A stretch of DNA of 64,000 nt from Tragulus kanchil (taxonomy: Eukaryota; Chordata; Mammalia; Artiodactyla; Tragulidae). Positions 35,411 through 47,631 of the stretch are shown in pieces. Where the stretch lies: positions 203,604,939 through 203,668,938 of the forward strand of contig JAIOJX010000032.1 in NCBI GenBank assembly GCA_022376925.1, read 5' to 3'. Position 1 is the stretch's first letter. The number at the start of each line of letters is the position of its first letter. The notes beneath the pieces were generated by a model, which was not told the DNA's origin, did not search any database, and was given only the letters and a program-made list of their open reading frames with translations. The position numbers and the translations under genes are program-made.

Positions 35411-36060
35411 GGGGGGGGGACATTTGGAATTTAAACATTCAGCATCTAAAATGAAAATTCAGTTCAATTTGCAGACACTAGAAGAAATAATCAGTGAAGT
35501 CAAAGACAGAAAATATCCAGTTGAAGAACAAAAATAAAAAGGAAATAGGAAAACAAATGATGCTTCAGGGACAAAAAACACATGAAAAATCTATGGGTCA
35601 ATAGTAAAAAGCTTAACAAACAGGCAACTAGAGTCCCAGCAGAGAGAGAAAAAATACTGGAAGTAACAATGGCCTAAAATTCTCCAATCTAGTGAGACAT
35701 ATTGATTTACTGATCTAAGAACTTCAGCAAATTTCAAGCAGAGTAAATACAAAGCCAATCACCTAGGCATCATAGTCAAACTGCTGAAATCCAAAGATAA
35801 AAAGGCAGTCTTTAATGCAGAAGAGAAAAAAAGTCTTTTAATGCAGGGAGGAGAAAAGACTTACGTAATGGAGAAACAATCACCAGAAACAATGAAGGCA
35901 AAGGGATGACAATCTTTAAAGTGTTTAAAGAAAAAAATTCTCAATTCAAAATTCTGTATTAATAGAAAAGATCCCTCAAAAATGAGGGTAAGATATTTTT
36001 AGACGGGGCAAACAACTCGTTCTCAGTAAAACTAAGGGAAGTTCTTTAGGCTATCGAGAA
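35411..36060 (+). mobile_element. Old LINE-1/HAL1-like fragment (right part)
   Basis: After the young L1 and a G run the text continues GAAAATTCAGTTCAATTTGCAG, GAAATAATCAGTGAAGTCAAAG, AATTTCAAGCAGAGTAAATAC, in keeping with an ORF1/HAL1-type region. It is AT-rich and broken in all frames. Confidence 0.45.
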
Positions 36061-36119
36061 ATGGCACTGTTGCAGTGAAAAGGGGAAAAGAGGAGTTTTT
36101 CTTTCTTTCCCTTTTCTGA

Positions 36120-36650
36120 GAACAAAAATGAAAGAACAGTGAATAGGCCTGATTACTTCTAATTTTTACTTTACCTGTTTCTAATCTGTAGTCTGTAAGT
36201 AAATTTGTTTACTGCAAAGCTAACCTGACACTATGTAAGTTACATCGTGCACCTCTTACCCTTTAACCCTATGCTAATTACATCCTGTGCCTTCATCTAA
36301 CTCTCTCCAGGCCACCCCTTGTAGCCTTTTGCGTTTCAGAAAGTAGGCTGTAGTGCAGTAAACCAGAGACAAATGGACCCAATTACTGGGCAACCTGATG
36401 CCAGCTATGACAGTGCAAGAAGAAGAACGCAAGATTCTCACTACTTTGTTTCTTATCACTTAACCCAGACTGTGAGCCCTATCTATCAAGTCTCTTAGTT
36501 CCCCTAGGGCAGAGGAGGGAGGCAGGGACAGTTCTGGAGGCACTAGCCTGCTGCGATCTCCCCTGCACTGGCTGAAGATTAAAGCCACCTTTCTATTTCC
36601 TCTAAATTGTCTCCATAATTTTTTATTCAGCTTTGGTGGGCAGAGAAAGC
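36120..36650 (+). mobile_element. Possible LTR remnant
   Basis: The segment ends in a G+C-richer region followed by GAAGATTAAAGCCACCTTTC (a variant poly(A) signal) and a pyrimidine-rich stretch, a layout seen in retroviral LTR R/U5 regions. I could not find matching internal sequence or a target duplication, so this is tentative. Confidence 0.25.
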
Positions 36651-36734
36651 CAAGATTTTGGCCATATCGACACTAGCTGTAAATCTGGATCTACAGGGAA
36701 AAATGAAGAATAATTATAAGCATTTATTATGTAC

Positions 36735-36945
36735 ACTGGTGCTCAGACGTGTCCAGGTCTTTGCAGCCCTATGGACTAGAGCCCACCAGACTCTTCTGTC
36801 CATGGAATTCTCCAGGCAGGATACTGGAGTCGGTTGCCATTTCCTTCTCCAGGGGATCTTCCCAACACAGGGACTGAAACCTCGTCTCTTGTGAGGTTGC
36901 ACTGGCAGGCAGGCCCTTTATCACTAGTGCCACCTGTCTGGAAGT
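36735..36945 (-). mobile_element. Bov-tA SINE, antisense
   Basis: The reverse-complement Bov-A tail (GGTGCTCAGACGTGTCCAGG, CAGACTCTTCTGTCCATGG, GGTTGCCATTTCCTTCTCC) is followed by the tRNA-like head ending near CACCTGTCTGGAAGTCC. It is diverged. Confidence 0.8.
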
Positions 36946-38640
36946 CCATATGGGTGAGTGACAACAGTGTGGGGTTTATCAAGTATGCAGTTTTAAAGTA
37001 TGACATTACTAGTACCAAGAATAAAAAGGGAAAAATGGATTTATCCTGTCACGAGGGTCTCACATTTTATGTGAAGTGATACAATACTATCTAGTCAGTG
37101 ATAATCTAATCCCTAGGGCAACCACTAAAAAAATAGTTTAAAAAGCTATACCTAAAAATCCAACAGAGACATTAAAATAGAATATAAAAGCAAGTGGCTA
37201 AACATGGTGACATAATTCTCTATTACGCTGGGTAAAGGCATATGACCAGAAATGTTTCAGTCTATCACCAGTGACATTCAACATTAGGCAGAACCCTTTT
37301 CCTATAAAGTATCATCATTAAAAGAATATTTTACTATAATCCTGCTCCTTTTTCAGTAGTAACTGACATGCTACCTAATGAGAAGAAATCTAGCTGAGCT
37401 AACGATTTCAATGAGGCTTTCTGACCACAATCCGAGGGTTCCCAAGCAGATTAGACATTCTCTATTCACAGTCCACCCTTTCCACCTCCTTGCCTCTCTT
37501 AAATCTTGGCTTTCCCCCACAGACTTCATTTCTCTTGCAGCTTTTTCAGGTAGGGCCTGATCATACTTTAAAACCCCACCAAACACGTTCCCATGATAAC
37601 CCTCCTATTTCACTCCTCAAAGTTCCTCCAGACCATTACTCTTTCAAATTATTAGGAACATTTCCTTTGAAACTCATATTGTTCAACTATGTTACCTCTC
37701 TTTCCTTCTTCATTCTCGTCACTAATAATTGCATGAGCGCATGTTGAACAAAATGTGGGCTTTCCTGCACCACAGCTACTCCCACTAATGTTCATATGTA
37801 AAGTCAGTATCCACATCAACAATCCATCTAATGCTTAGCCTCACAGTTCCCAGACTCTTCATGTGCCAATGATCTTGCTACTTTCCCAAATTTGTTATCA
37901 TCTGGAACTGCTCCAATCTGAAATAGCCAGTCCCCTTCTCCCCTCCAGATCTAAAAACTTTCTTCTTGGTTTCTCGTTCTTCCCTATCAACCCAGCTCAC
38001 TCCCACGGTCCTGATGGTGTTCACGGCCTACATTTCTCCTAGAACTGCCCCAAACCTGGATCAAGCCAACCCTCTGCCTTCACTGTGTCAACACCCTGCC
38101 AAGGGGTGCTGGAGGGAACTGCACAACCACACAAATGAAGGCTTCAGAAGCTCATGCTTTGCCTGCTCTCAGACGGGTCCTATCTGGGCTCCCTGCTCAC
38201 AGGAAGCCTCTCCCCAGTCTAGACACTCCACTCATGTGCAGGTTGCTAGGAACTACAAAAAGTTCTAGATAAAGAAGAGAAGCTAGCTCTCTATCAAGAT
38301 GCATGTCTAGGCAAGCCTTTCAGATATACTGCCTCTCAAGAATGCCAAGAAAAAAATCTGAATATCCAAGGCCTAGTAACTTGGCTGCGAATTCTCTTTT
38401 CATTACAAGTAAGTGCTCACTTTCATATCCATTTTGAATTATTTTTCTTACAGAAGGTCTCTAAATTGTCTAAGTTTCAGAACCCACAAAACCTGGATCC
38501 ATCCCTGACCAATCATTGTCAGTATATTCCTTCTAAAATGTAGATCTGATTGTATCTCTTCTCTGCTTCAAATCACACATTTGGACCTAGAAATAATGAA
38601 GGGTCTGTGGGCCACATAAAAAATCAGAAGTGCTTTCCAC
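36946..38640. other. No identified feature
   Basis: Apart from the start of tandem duplication 9 at 38119, no gene or named repeat was recognised. The region from 37400 is pyrimidine-rich on the plus strand, and its ORFs (for example 37378-37747) have no domains. It may contain very old LINE sequence. Confidence 0.3.
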
Positions 38641-39105
38641 ATGTTCCTCTTAGACTCCAGAATGCATGATATTAATACATGCTGGTCACTTCCACATCTA
38701 TGAATACTCATTTCCAACTTTCTCTCTTAAGCTCCAGACCAAATTTTCAACTGGTTACTTTATTCAACAGATCTCTTTGAAAATCCTGAAGGCATTTCAC
38801 ATTCAACATGCCCAGAATTGAAATAACTATCTCTTCTTGCTCCCCCTACTGCTGAGACTTCTTAAATTCTCGGACTCAGAAACATCATCCATTCAGCTTG
38901 TTCAGCTACACATGGAGTCCACTCCAGACTCTCCTCCCTCCCACCTCCACCAGCCAATCTGTTACCACCTCTTATCCACCTTCTTTGAAACATGTCTCTG
39001 GTCACTTCCCTCTCCTATTCTCTGCCAGACTTCAATGTATTGCTTCCCCAAATATGGTACAGATAGCAATGGTGTTAACAAGAGGACTGGAGGTGATACA
39101 CATGT
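38640..39105 (+). mobile_element. LINE-2 fragment (copy at 39763-40228)
   Basis: Pyrimidine-rich text with CTTAAGCTCCAGACCAAATTT, TTCACATTCAACATGCCCAG and AATTGAAATAACTATCTCTTC follows the L2 ORF region just after the RT domain. It is ancient and has no open frame of interest. The copy is from tandem duplication 9. Confidence 0.55.
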
Positions 39106-39128
39106 GCTTCTTAAAAACTGCCATGTGT

Positions 39129-39240
39129 GGGACCTCCCTGGTGGTCCAGGGGTAAGAATTAGCCTTCCAATGTAGGTCATGGGTTCACTCCCTGGTCAGG
39201 GAACTGAGGCCCACATGCTATGAGGCAACTAAGCCCATGC
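39129..39240 (+). mobile_element. CHR-type SINE, cut by duplication border
   Basis: A head beginning GGGACCTCCCTGGTGGTCCA runs to AAGCCCATGC, where duplication 9 restarts. The same element is complete at 40252-40520 and again at 41349-41617. Confidence 0.75.
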
Positions 39241-40251
39241 CCTGCACAACCACACAAATGAAGGCTTCAGAAGCTCATGCTTTGCCTGCTCTCAGACGGG
39301 TCCTATCTGGGCTCCCTGCTCACAGGAAGCCTCTCCCCAGTCTAGACACTCCACTCATGTGCAGGTTGCTAGGAACTACAAAAAGTTCTAGATAAAGAAG
39401 AGAAGCTAGCTCTCTATCAAGATGCATGTCTAGGCAAGCCTTTCAGATATACTGCCTCTCAAGAATGCCAAGAAAAAAATCTGAATATCCAAGGCCTAGT
39501 AACTTGGCTGCGAATTCTCTTTTCATTACAAGTAAGTGCTCACTTTCATATCCATTTTGAATTATTTTTCTTACAGAAGGTCTCTAAATTGTCTAAGTTT
39601 CAGAACCCACAAAACCTGGATCCATCCCTGACCAATCATTGTCAGTATATTCCTTCTAAAATGTAGATCTGATTGTATCTCTTCTCTGCTTCAAATCACA
39701 CATTTGGACCTAGAAATAATGAAGGGTCTGTGGGCCACATAAAAAATCAGAAGTGCTTTCCACATGTTCCTCTTAGACTCCAGAATGCATGATATTAATA
39801 CATGCTGGTCACTTCCACATCTATGAATACTCATTTCCAACTTTCTCTCTTAAGCTCCAGACCAAATTTTCAACTGGTTACTTTATTCAACAGATCTCTT
39901 TGAAAATCCTGAAGGCATTTCACATTCAACATGCCCAGAATTGAAATAACTATCTCTTCTTGCTCCCCCTACTGCTGAGACTTCTTAAATTCTCGGACTC
40001 AGAAACATCATCCATTCAGCTTGTTCAGCTACACATGGAGTCCACTCCAGACTCTCCTCCCTCCCACCTCCACCAGCCAATCTGTTACCACCTCTTATCC
40101 ACCTTCTTTGAAACATGTCTCTGGTCACTTCCCTCTCCTATTCTCTGCCAGACTTCAATGTATTGCTTCCCCAAATATGGTACAGATAGCAATGGTGTTA
40201 ACAAGAGGACTGGAGGTGATACACATGTGCTTCTTAAAAACTGCCATGTGT

Positions 40252-40520
40252 GGGACCTCCCTGGTGGTCCAGGGGTAAGAATTAGCCTTCCAATGTAGGT
40301 CATGGGTTCACTCCCTGGTCAGGGAACTGAGGCCCACATGCTATGAGGCAACTAAGCCCATGCACTGCAACTACGGAGCCTGTATGCTCTAGACCCCACA
40401 TGCTGCGACCACAGGAGTCCACACACGCTAGAGCCCATGTGCCACAACTAGAGAAGTCCAGGCTGCAACGAGAGAAAGCCTGTGCACCACAGAGAAAACC
40501 CAGCATAGCCAACATCAACA
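40252..40520 (+). mobile_element. CHR-type tRNA SINE (copy at 41349-41617)
   Basis: Full-length: head GGGACCTCCCTGGTGGTCCA, B-box-like GGGTTCACTCCC, then the CHR body of 'CACAACTA / GAGTCCA' units ending in AACATCAACAACACAAAACC. It is moderately diverged. Confidence 0.8.
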
Positions 40521-40689
40521 ACACAAAACCATGTGTGTATTGGGAAAAACTTTCATGAACAGTAGTTTCTTTTCAAAAATAAATGTATTTAAGTATAAAC
40601 AGGGAGCTGATTTAAAGAAAAGTGTTAACACTACTGTGAGTTGTATGTGAATACCCCAAACTACCAAGACAGTTTGGGAATGCCTCAAG

Positions 40690-41170
40690 TTTGGGAACAC
40701 TGCCTGGTTCATGGCTCGTCATCTCAGGAGGCGATGCTCCAACTGCCTTCCTCCCACGAGACTCTCTGCCAATAAGCCCTCCCACTCTCGACTATCCTCC
40801 ACGTAGCTGTCAGGCTCACCTTCTTAGAAAATGAAGTCAGCAACATCGTTTCCTGCTTTAAAATCTTTGTGGAATCCCCACAACACACAAAATAAACCCA
40901 GACTGCTCCACTTGGAATGTAAGGCCGTCATTCCTGAGACACTGAGTTGTTCGCTGTGCTCGGGAAACACGAGGCCCCTGAGAGACGCAGGCCTTCGTAC
41001 AGCCTTTTCTGCTGCCCTTCTCTCTCTTATGGGCAAATCTGTCCTTGCTTACTGCAACCCACTTCCCAGGCCATCTCCTTCCAGATACCTTTCCTGAGGC
41101 CCAGGCAGGGATAAGCTGCTCCTTCTATGCATCCACTCTCTGATGGCACTTATTATAATTGTTTTATATG
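40690..41170 (+). mobile_element. LINE-2 fragment (copy at 41787-42267)
   Basis: GAAAATGAAGTCAGCAACATCG, CTTTAAAATCTTTGTGGAATCC, then AGATACCTTTCCTGAGGCCC and GGCACTTATTATAATTG follow the order of the L2 3' third. The ORFs seen on both strands are its remnants or shadows. Confidence 0.6.
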
Positions 41171-42269
41171 CAGAGGTACCAGAGATCAAATTGCAAACAT
41201 CTGTCGGATCACCAGCCTCTGTTACACCTTACCTTTATTCTCTGCCAGACTTCAATGTATTGCTTCCCCAAATATGGTACAGATAGCAATGGTGTTAACA
41301 AGAGGACTGGAGGTGATACACATGTGCTTCTTAAAAACTGCCATGTGTGGGACCTCCCTGGTGGTCCAGGGGTAAGAATTAGCCTTCCAATGTAGGTCAT
41401 GGGTTCACTCCCTGGTCAGGGAACTGAGGCCCACATGCTATGAGGCAACTAAGCCCATGCACTGCAACTACGGAGCCTGTATGCTCTAGACCCCACATGC
41501 TGCGACCACAGGAGTCCACACACGCTAGAGCCCATGTGCCACAACTAGAGAAGTCCAGGCTGCAACGAGAGAAAGCCTGTGCACCACAGAGAAAACCCAG
41601 CATAGCCAACATCAACAACACAAAACCATGTGTGTATTGGGAAAAACTTTCATGAACAGTAGTTTCTTTTCAAAAATAAATGTATTTAAGTATAAACAGG
41701 GAGCTGATTTAAAGAAAAGTGTTAACACTACTGTGAGTTGTATGTGAATACCCCAAACTACCAAGACAGTTTGGGAATGCCTCAAGTTTGGGAACACTGC
41801 CTGGTTCATGGCTCGTCATCTCAGGAGGCGATGCTCCAACTGCCTTCCTCCCACGAGACTCTCTGCCAATAAGCCCTCCCACTCTCGACTATCCTCCACG
41901 TAGCTGTCAGGCTCACCTTCTTAGAAAATGAAGTCAGCAACATCGTTTCCTGCTTTAAAATCTTTGTGGAATCCCCACAACACACAAAATAAACCCAGAC
42001 TGCTCCACTTGGAATGTAAGGCCGTCATTCCTGAGACACTGAGTTGTTCGCTGTGCTCGGGAAACACGAGGCCCCTGAGAGACGCAGGCCTTCGTACAGC
42101 CTTTTCTGCTGCCCTTCTCTCTCTTATGGGCAAATCTGTCCTTGCTTACTGCAACCCACTTCCCAGGCCATCTCCTTCCAGATACCTTTCCTGAGGCCCA
42201 GGCAGGGATAAGCTGCTCCTTCTATGCATCCACTCTCTGATGGCACTTATTATAATTGTTTTATATGCA

Positions 42270-43225
42270 GAGGTACCAGAGATCAAATTGCAAACATCTG
42301 TCGGATCATAGAAAAAGCAAGGGAATCCCAGAAAAAAACATCTATTTTTGCTTCACTGACTATGCTAAAGCATCTGACTGTGTGGATCACAACAAACTGT
42401 GGAAAATTCTTAAAGAGATGGGAATGGGAATACCAGACCACCTTACCTGCCTCTTGAGAAACTTGTATGCAGGTCAAAAAGAAACAGTTGGAACCGGACA
42501 TGGAACAATGGACTGGTTCCAAATTGGGAAAGGAGCACGCCAAGGCTGTATATTGTCACCCCACTTATTTAACTTACATGCCGAGTACATCATGCAAAAT
42601 GTCAGGCTAGATGAAGCACAAGCTGGAATCAAGATTGCTGGGAGAAATATCAACAACCTCATATATGCAGATGACACAACCCTTAATGGCAGAAAATGAA
42701 GAGGAACTAAAGAGCCTCTTCATGAAGGTGAAACGGGATATGAAAAAGCTGGCTTAAAACTCAACATTCAAAAAACTAAGATCATGGTATCTGGTCCTAT
42801 CACTTCATGGCAAATAGGTGGCAGACAATGGAAAGAGGGATAGACTTTATTTTCTTGGGCTCCAAAATCACTGCAGATGGTGACTGCAGCCATACAATGG
42901 AAAGACATTTGCTCCTTGGAAGAAAAACTATGACAAACCTAGACAGCATATTAAAAAGCAGAGATGTTACTTGCTGACAAAGGTCCGTATAGTCAAAACT
43001 AAGGTTTTTCCAGTAGTCATGCACAGATGTGAGAGTTGGACCATAAAGAAAGCTGAGTGCCAAAGAACTGATGTTTTTGAGTTATGGTGTTGGACACGAC
43101 TCTTGAGAGTCTCTTGGACAGTAAGGAGATCAAACCAGTCAATCCTAAAGGAAATCAACCCTGAATATTCATTGGAAGGACTGATGCTGAAGCTCCAATT
43201 CTTTGGTTATATGAGGCCAAGAGCC
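42270..43225 (+). mobile_element. BovB (RTE) LINE fragment with RT YADD box
   Basis: A 147-codon frame (42256-42699) keeps the core RT motifs of BovB: the DYAKASDCVDHNKLWKILKE block, QGCILSPHLFNL, and the catalytic YADD in NNLIYADDTTLN. The family motif FxKAFDxVDH is changed (KASD for KAFD). A frameshift after YADDTT ends the frame, and the C-terminal region continues in other frames to about 43225 (CESWTIKKAE block). Both ends are truncated: no endonuclease domain and no 3' terminus. BovB marks ruminant DNA. The element is dead. Confidence 0.9.
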
Positions 43226-43289
43226 ATTGATTTAAAGTTGCTAAATCAAGATCCTGCTCCAGAGGGAGGGTCTTGTCTTCCTTGACCCT

Positions 43290-43650
43290 CTTAGTGGCCT
43301 GAAACACTCCTGACCCCTGAGTCCTTGATCTTCTCCGTGGTTCTGGACACCACAGGGGCATGCTGTTGTCGTCTCCTCTCTGGCCATCCTCCTCAGTCTC
43401 TTGTGATCTACTCTTTGGCTATGTTTGCCTTAAATGTGGGTGTTCCCTGGGTTCTGCAAACTCCCCTGTACAGGGCTGGGCTTTCATTTACCGCCTCAAT
43501 AGGAAAGACTCTCAAACCTTTTGCTCCGGCTCAGAGCCCAGTCGGAAGCACAAGTTCCATAGTCAAAACTTCCTGGACTGATTTCCAGGTAGTGGTCTCA
43601 CAAGCCTCTCAAACTAACTTACCCTCGAACTAAACACATCACCACACACA
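43290..43650 (+). mobile_element. LINE-2 ORF region fragment
   Basis: CTCCTCTCTGGCCATCCTCC, TCTTGTGATCTACTCTTTGG and CCCTCGAACTAAAC resemble the L2 ORF region near the RT ADD box. ORF 43325-43633 has no intact motif. Confidence 0.4.
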
Positions 43651-44070
43651 CGCCTGGTTCTCCTGCACTGGACTGGGGACCTACAAAGCACAGTTCAGGG
43701 AAGCAGAACTAGCACTCCTGGAGGGTGCAGTTAGTGAGGGAGATGACCTAAACAATGACAAAGACATACCGTGACAAAGAGCAGGCGAGGTGACAGAGAA
43801 AAGGTAGGAAATGAAAAAGGAAAAAACACCAGCAAAGAGTACTATGAGAGAGTATAACATGAAGAGCTAATTTAAATAAGAATCTTCTCATTTAAATAAA
43901 AGGAAGAATATTCAAGCTAAACCCGTCAAAGAAGTTGGAGTTGATAGGGAGAGAGTAAAGGAACAAAGTTAAGTGATTAGTTACTCCCACTAGGAGATTA
44001 TAAGTAAAAAAAAAAAAAAAAATATGGGAGACCTCTGCAAGTTAGTGACTACTCAAAAAAGGAGGCTTGC
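43650..44070. other. No identified feature
   Basis: A+G-rich plus strand with an A run near 44010. No gene or named repeat was seen. Confidence 0.3.
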
Positions 44071-44393
44071 TTTACCACAAAAGCAAGCTGGCTTGCTTAA
44101 CAAAACCATGCAGCAGAAGCAGGAGACATGCTCCAACACAATAAAACAACAGAGGTAGGAGACTCACATCCTGCCCAGTGAGCTCAGGAAGTTAATGATC
44201 CCTAGGACATGCTCTCTGCAAAGATGAAAAACACTTTATTTGTGGACCTAATTTGACCACGGAGGGGCAAACAAACGCCCCTGCTCCACCTGGAGGAGGA
44301 GCTGATAATGGAAGCATGATGCCTACTCAAGAATGAGAGAGAAGTTCATCTCCTTCTCCATACTTCTTCTCTGATTATAAAACTATAGCCCAG

Positions 44394-44699
44394 GCTTTCC
44401 CTGGTGGTCCAGTGGATAAGGACACCGCCTTGCAGTGCAAGGAGCGCCAGTTCGAGCCCTGGCCTGGGAAGATCCCACGTGCCGTGGAGCGGCTGGACCG
44501 ATGTGTTCAATTACCGAGCCAGAGCTCTGGAGTGCATGCGCCCAGAGCTGGCGCTCTGCGACAACAGATGCCACCGCAATGGGAGGCCCGCAGGAGCCAA
44601 AGAACAAAGACTGATGAAAATAGAGAAATGTAAGACCAATAGAAGTGGCCCGCCCGCTCCCCTCCCAACCCGACCCCCGCCCAAAATAAATAAATAAAT

Positions 44700-44726
<27 letters not shown>
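44394..44726 (+). mobile_element. Young long-tail tRNA SINE with target-site duplication
   Basis: It begins GCTTTCCCTGGTGGTCCAGT, has a B-box-like GTTCGAGCCC, a body ending AAGACCAATAGAAGTGGCCC, a G+C-rich tail of CCCGC units, AAATAAATAAATAAAT and a long A run. AAAACTATAGCCCAG flanks it at 44379-44393 and 44727-44741. The perfect 15-bp duplication and full length show recent L1-type retroposition. Confidence 0.95.
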
Positions 44727-44730
<4 letters not shown>

Positions 44731-45475
44731 CTATAGCCCAGTAAGTTTCCAGGGCGCAGCATCTTCTCGCCTGCCTGCATGTAAGTCTCTCAAGTGTCCT
44801 ATTCCAAACAATCACTTAGTATCCACCACTTTGCTCTTGCTGAATTCTTCTCTGAGGCATAAAAGACCATGGTACTGGAGCTCTTAGCTCCCAAAACACC
44901 AAATGGTTTCAGAGTCAGGCCGGCAAAGAGGATGGCTAAGTATTCCAGAGAATCCTATTCTGTGGAATTACAGTCCTATAGGGAACTAGAATAAACACAG
45001 TAAAGACTCCCTGCTACGGCCACAAGGAAGCGGCTGTGAGATGAGGGTGGAGACACCGGAAGGCCCAAATCACAAAGGGGAAAAGTAAGCATTTGGGACT
45101 TTTTTTCTGCCCTGAGGGCAACGGGTGTCTTTTAAAGGGTTCTGAGTGTGAGTTGTTTTACCACAAAAGCAAGCTGGCTTGTTTAAAAAATGCAGCAGAA
45201 GCAGGAGACATGCTCCAACACAATAAAACAACAGAGGTAGGAGACTCACATCCTGCCCAGTGAGCTCAGGAAGTTAATGATCCCTAGGACATGCTCTCTG
45301 CAAAGATGAAAAACACTTTATTTGTGGACCTAATTTGACCACGGAGGGGCAAACAAACGCCCCTGCTCCACCTGGAGGAGGAGCTGATAATGGAAGCATG
45401 ATGCCTACTCAAGAATGAGAGAGAAGTTCATCTCCTTCTCCATACTTCTTCTCTGATTATAAAACTATAGCCCAG

Positions 45476-45808
45476 GCTTTCCCTGGTGGTCCAGTGGATA
45501 AGGACACCGCCTTGCAGTGCAAGGAGCGCCAGTTCGAGCCCTGGCCTGGGAAGATCCCACGTGCCGTGGAGCGGCTGGACCGATGTGTTCAATTACCGAG
45601 CCAGAGCTCTGGAGTGCATGCGCCCAGAGCTGGCGCTCTGCGACAACAGATGCCACCGCAATGGGAGGCCCGCAGGAGCCAAAGAACAAAGACTGATGAA
45701 AATAGAGAAATGTAAGACCAATAGAAGTGGCCCGCCCGCTCCCCTCCCCAACCCGACCCCCGCCCAAAATAAATAAATAAATAAATCTTAAAAAAAAAAA
45801 AAAAAAAA
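45476..45808 (+). mobile_element. Second copy of the 44394 SINE (tandem duplication 11)
   Basis: Same element, same flanking TSD and same neighbours as 44394-44726, so it is not an independent insertion. It differs by one C in the tail and by A-run length. Confidence 0.9.
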
Positions 45809-46233
45809 AAAACTATAGCCCAGTAAGTTTCCAGGGCGCAGCATCTTCTCGCCTGCCTGCATGTAAGTCTCTCAAGTGTCCTATTCCAAACAATCACTTA
45901 GTATCCACCACTTTGCTCTTGCTGAATTCTTCTCTGAGGCATAAAAGACCATGGTACTGGAGCTCTTAGCTCCCAAAACACCAAATGGTTTCAGAGTCAG
46001 GCCGGCAAAGAGGATGGCTAAGTATTCCAGAGAATCCTATTCTGTGGAATTACAGTCCTATAGGGAACTAGAATAAACACAGTAAAGACTCCCTGCTACG
46101 GCCACAAGGAAGCGGCTGTGAGATGAGGGTGGAGACACCGGAAGGCCCAAATCACAAAGGGGAAAAGTAAGCATTTGGGACTTTTTTTCTGCCCTGAGGG
46201 CAACGGGTGTCTTTTAAAGGGTTCTGAGTGTGA

Positions 46234-46680
46234 AGTGAATGATGTACATTTTATAAGACCACTGCAGCTGACCTGCAGGAGGGTAATAATATAAAAGGAG
46301 AGAGCAGTTAGGAGGCAACTGACTCAGTCCAGGAAGTTTATTGTGGCTTAATCCATGTCTTTATTTCTCAATTTATTTCTTCCTACCAGGATGCTATTCA
46401 GAGTCAACTATTCTCAGAAGTCTTCGCTCTGGGAACTTTGCCTGAATATAAGTCAATTCTCACTACAACAAAAGTATTATTACCATGAAAAGTTTCACAT
46501 ACAAAAAATATTATATGTCTGAACATAAGCCAGTAGTCTACCTCTCCAGGGAGGGGACAAACCAAATTCCAATATTACAATAGAATCTGATCCATAACAA
46601 ATGGATCAGATCTGACTGATAAATGGAGTATTTCTTGCCATATCTGTAAACAAGGATGTCAGAGTCCCCAGTGACTGCAG
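46234..46680. other. No identified feature
   Basis: No gene or repeat was recognised. A pyrimidine-rich stretch ending CTACCAG near 46390 looks like an acceptor on the plus strand, but no donor follows at a sensible distance. Confidence 0.3.
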
Positions 46681-46689
46681 CTCTCCAAT

Positions 46690-47110
46690 ATGAGTTGCTG
46701 AGCCCTAAGGGCACTTAGGAAGGAGACTAGCTGAGACCTAGCAGCCATCAGACTGCAGCCACTCCCTATGGTGAGCCCAGAGGAAACTCTGGATGTGAAA
46801 AGACAGGATACTGGCCCTAGATAGCAGAGATGCATATGAAAGGAATGATTTCAGTCAGCCCAGACTTCGCATCTTCCTACACACAGAAAAGCATTAAACT
46901 CCTGGAGTTAGATTATCGGATTTTCTTCCATTAACACTAGTCTTTTGATGTTTAGACACCCGCCCTTTGTTGCAAAACTTCTCTGGCTTCTTCACTCACC
47001 TCCTCCGAGCACTTGTCTCAGGGCTACTTGAGACGCAGCCTCCCAGGCTTAAGTCCTAAAAATTTCTGCTGAATAAAACATAACTTTTTAGGTTGTAACT
47101 CAACTGTTAG
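46690..47110 (+). mobile_element. Probable solo LTR of an endogenous retrovirus
   Basis: Opening words near TTGCTGAGCCCTAAGGGCAC, a middle block (CAGAGATGCATATGAAAGGA), and a promoter-distal part with GAATAAAACATAAC (poly(A) signal at 47072) then TTTTTAGGTTGTAAC have the layout of a cetartiodactyl ERV LTR. No gag-pol-env sequence is attached. The family is not named because I cannot verify it. Confidence 0.45.
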
Positions 47111-47361
47111 TTTGTGACTATTTTTTAAGTTTATAGAACCTATGGTTGTTAATCACATGTATACAATTAGGAATGCTGAGGAGACTAAAACAAGGGTTCT
47201 CATCCTTCTTGAGGCAACAAAGAAGTAACAGGTAACAGGCACTAACTGGGTTTATATCATAGGTTCATTGACCCATTTTTATTAAGCATCTAGCATATAC
47301 TTGTAATTAGTAGAATCTGGATGACAGTCTCTTATTCTGTGAAATCAAGAGACATTTTCTA

Positions 47362-47631
47362 GGGTTTCCCTGGTGGTCTAGTGGGTGAAGAGTCCACCTT
47401 GCAGCGCAAGGGGCACCGGGTTCAATTCCTGGCCCAGGAAGATCCCACGTGCAGCAGAGTGGCTGGACCAGTGTGTCCAATTAGGAGCCAGCGCTCTACA
47501 GTGCATGCGCCCAGATCTGGTGCTCTGCAGCAAGAGAGGCCACTGCAATGGTAGGCCCACGCAGGCCAAGGAATAAAGATAGATATAAATAAATAAATAA
47601 AACAATAATAGAGGCCAAAATTAAAAGAAGA
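47362..47631 (+). mobile_element. tRNA SINE, short-tail variant, with target-site duplication
   Basis: It begins GGGTTTCCCTGGTGGTCTAG. The tail after GATAGATATAAATAAATAAA is AACAATAATAGAGGCC, lacking the G+C-rich block, as in 6950-7215. AAGAGACATTTTCTA flanks it at 47347-47361 and 47632-47646. Confidence 0.9.

Larger units (their letters stand above)
38119..40363. repeat. Direct tandem duplication 9 (offset 1123)
   Basis: Positions 38119-39240 recur at 39242-40363 essentially without a spacer. The unit starts in unassigned DNA (CTGCACAACCACAC) and ends in the middle of a SINE (AAGCCCATGC). ORFs at 38837-39175 and 39960-40298 are the same. No difference was seen by eye. It chains into duplication 10. 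Confidence 0.9.
40139..42308. repeat. Direct tandem duplication 10 (offset 1097)
   Basis: Positions 40139-41211 recur at 41236-42308, with a 24-base spacer. Copies agree over four shared ORF pairs. The unit contains the full CHR SINE, L2 sequence and the first 40 bases of a BovB fragment, so the BovB 5' border appears twice (41173 and 42270). The part 40139-40363 is also present at 39016 through duplication 9, making three copies. Confidence 0.9.
44071..46233. repeat. Direct tandem duplication 11 (offset 1086 falling to 1082)
   Basis: Positions 44071-45151 recur at 45157-46233. The second copy starts with a corrupted stretch (TTGTTTAAAAAATGCAG for TTGCTTAACAAAACCATGCAG), then the copies agree. 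C-run and A-run lengths differ in the SINE tail (CCTCCCAACC against CCTCCCCAACC). The unit spans a whole SINE with its target-site duplications plus flanks. Confidence 0.9.

Noticed and set aside
44404..45776. SINE heads as tRNA genes
   Set aside because: The A and B boxes are there, but the cloverleaf and anticodon arm are not; the elements have A-tails and TSDs.
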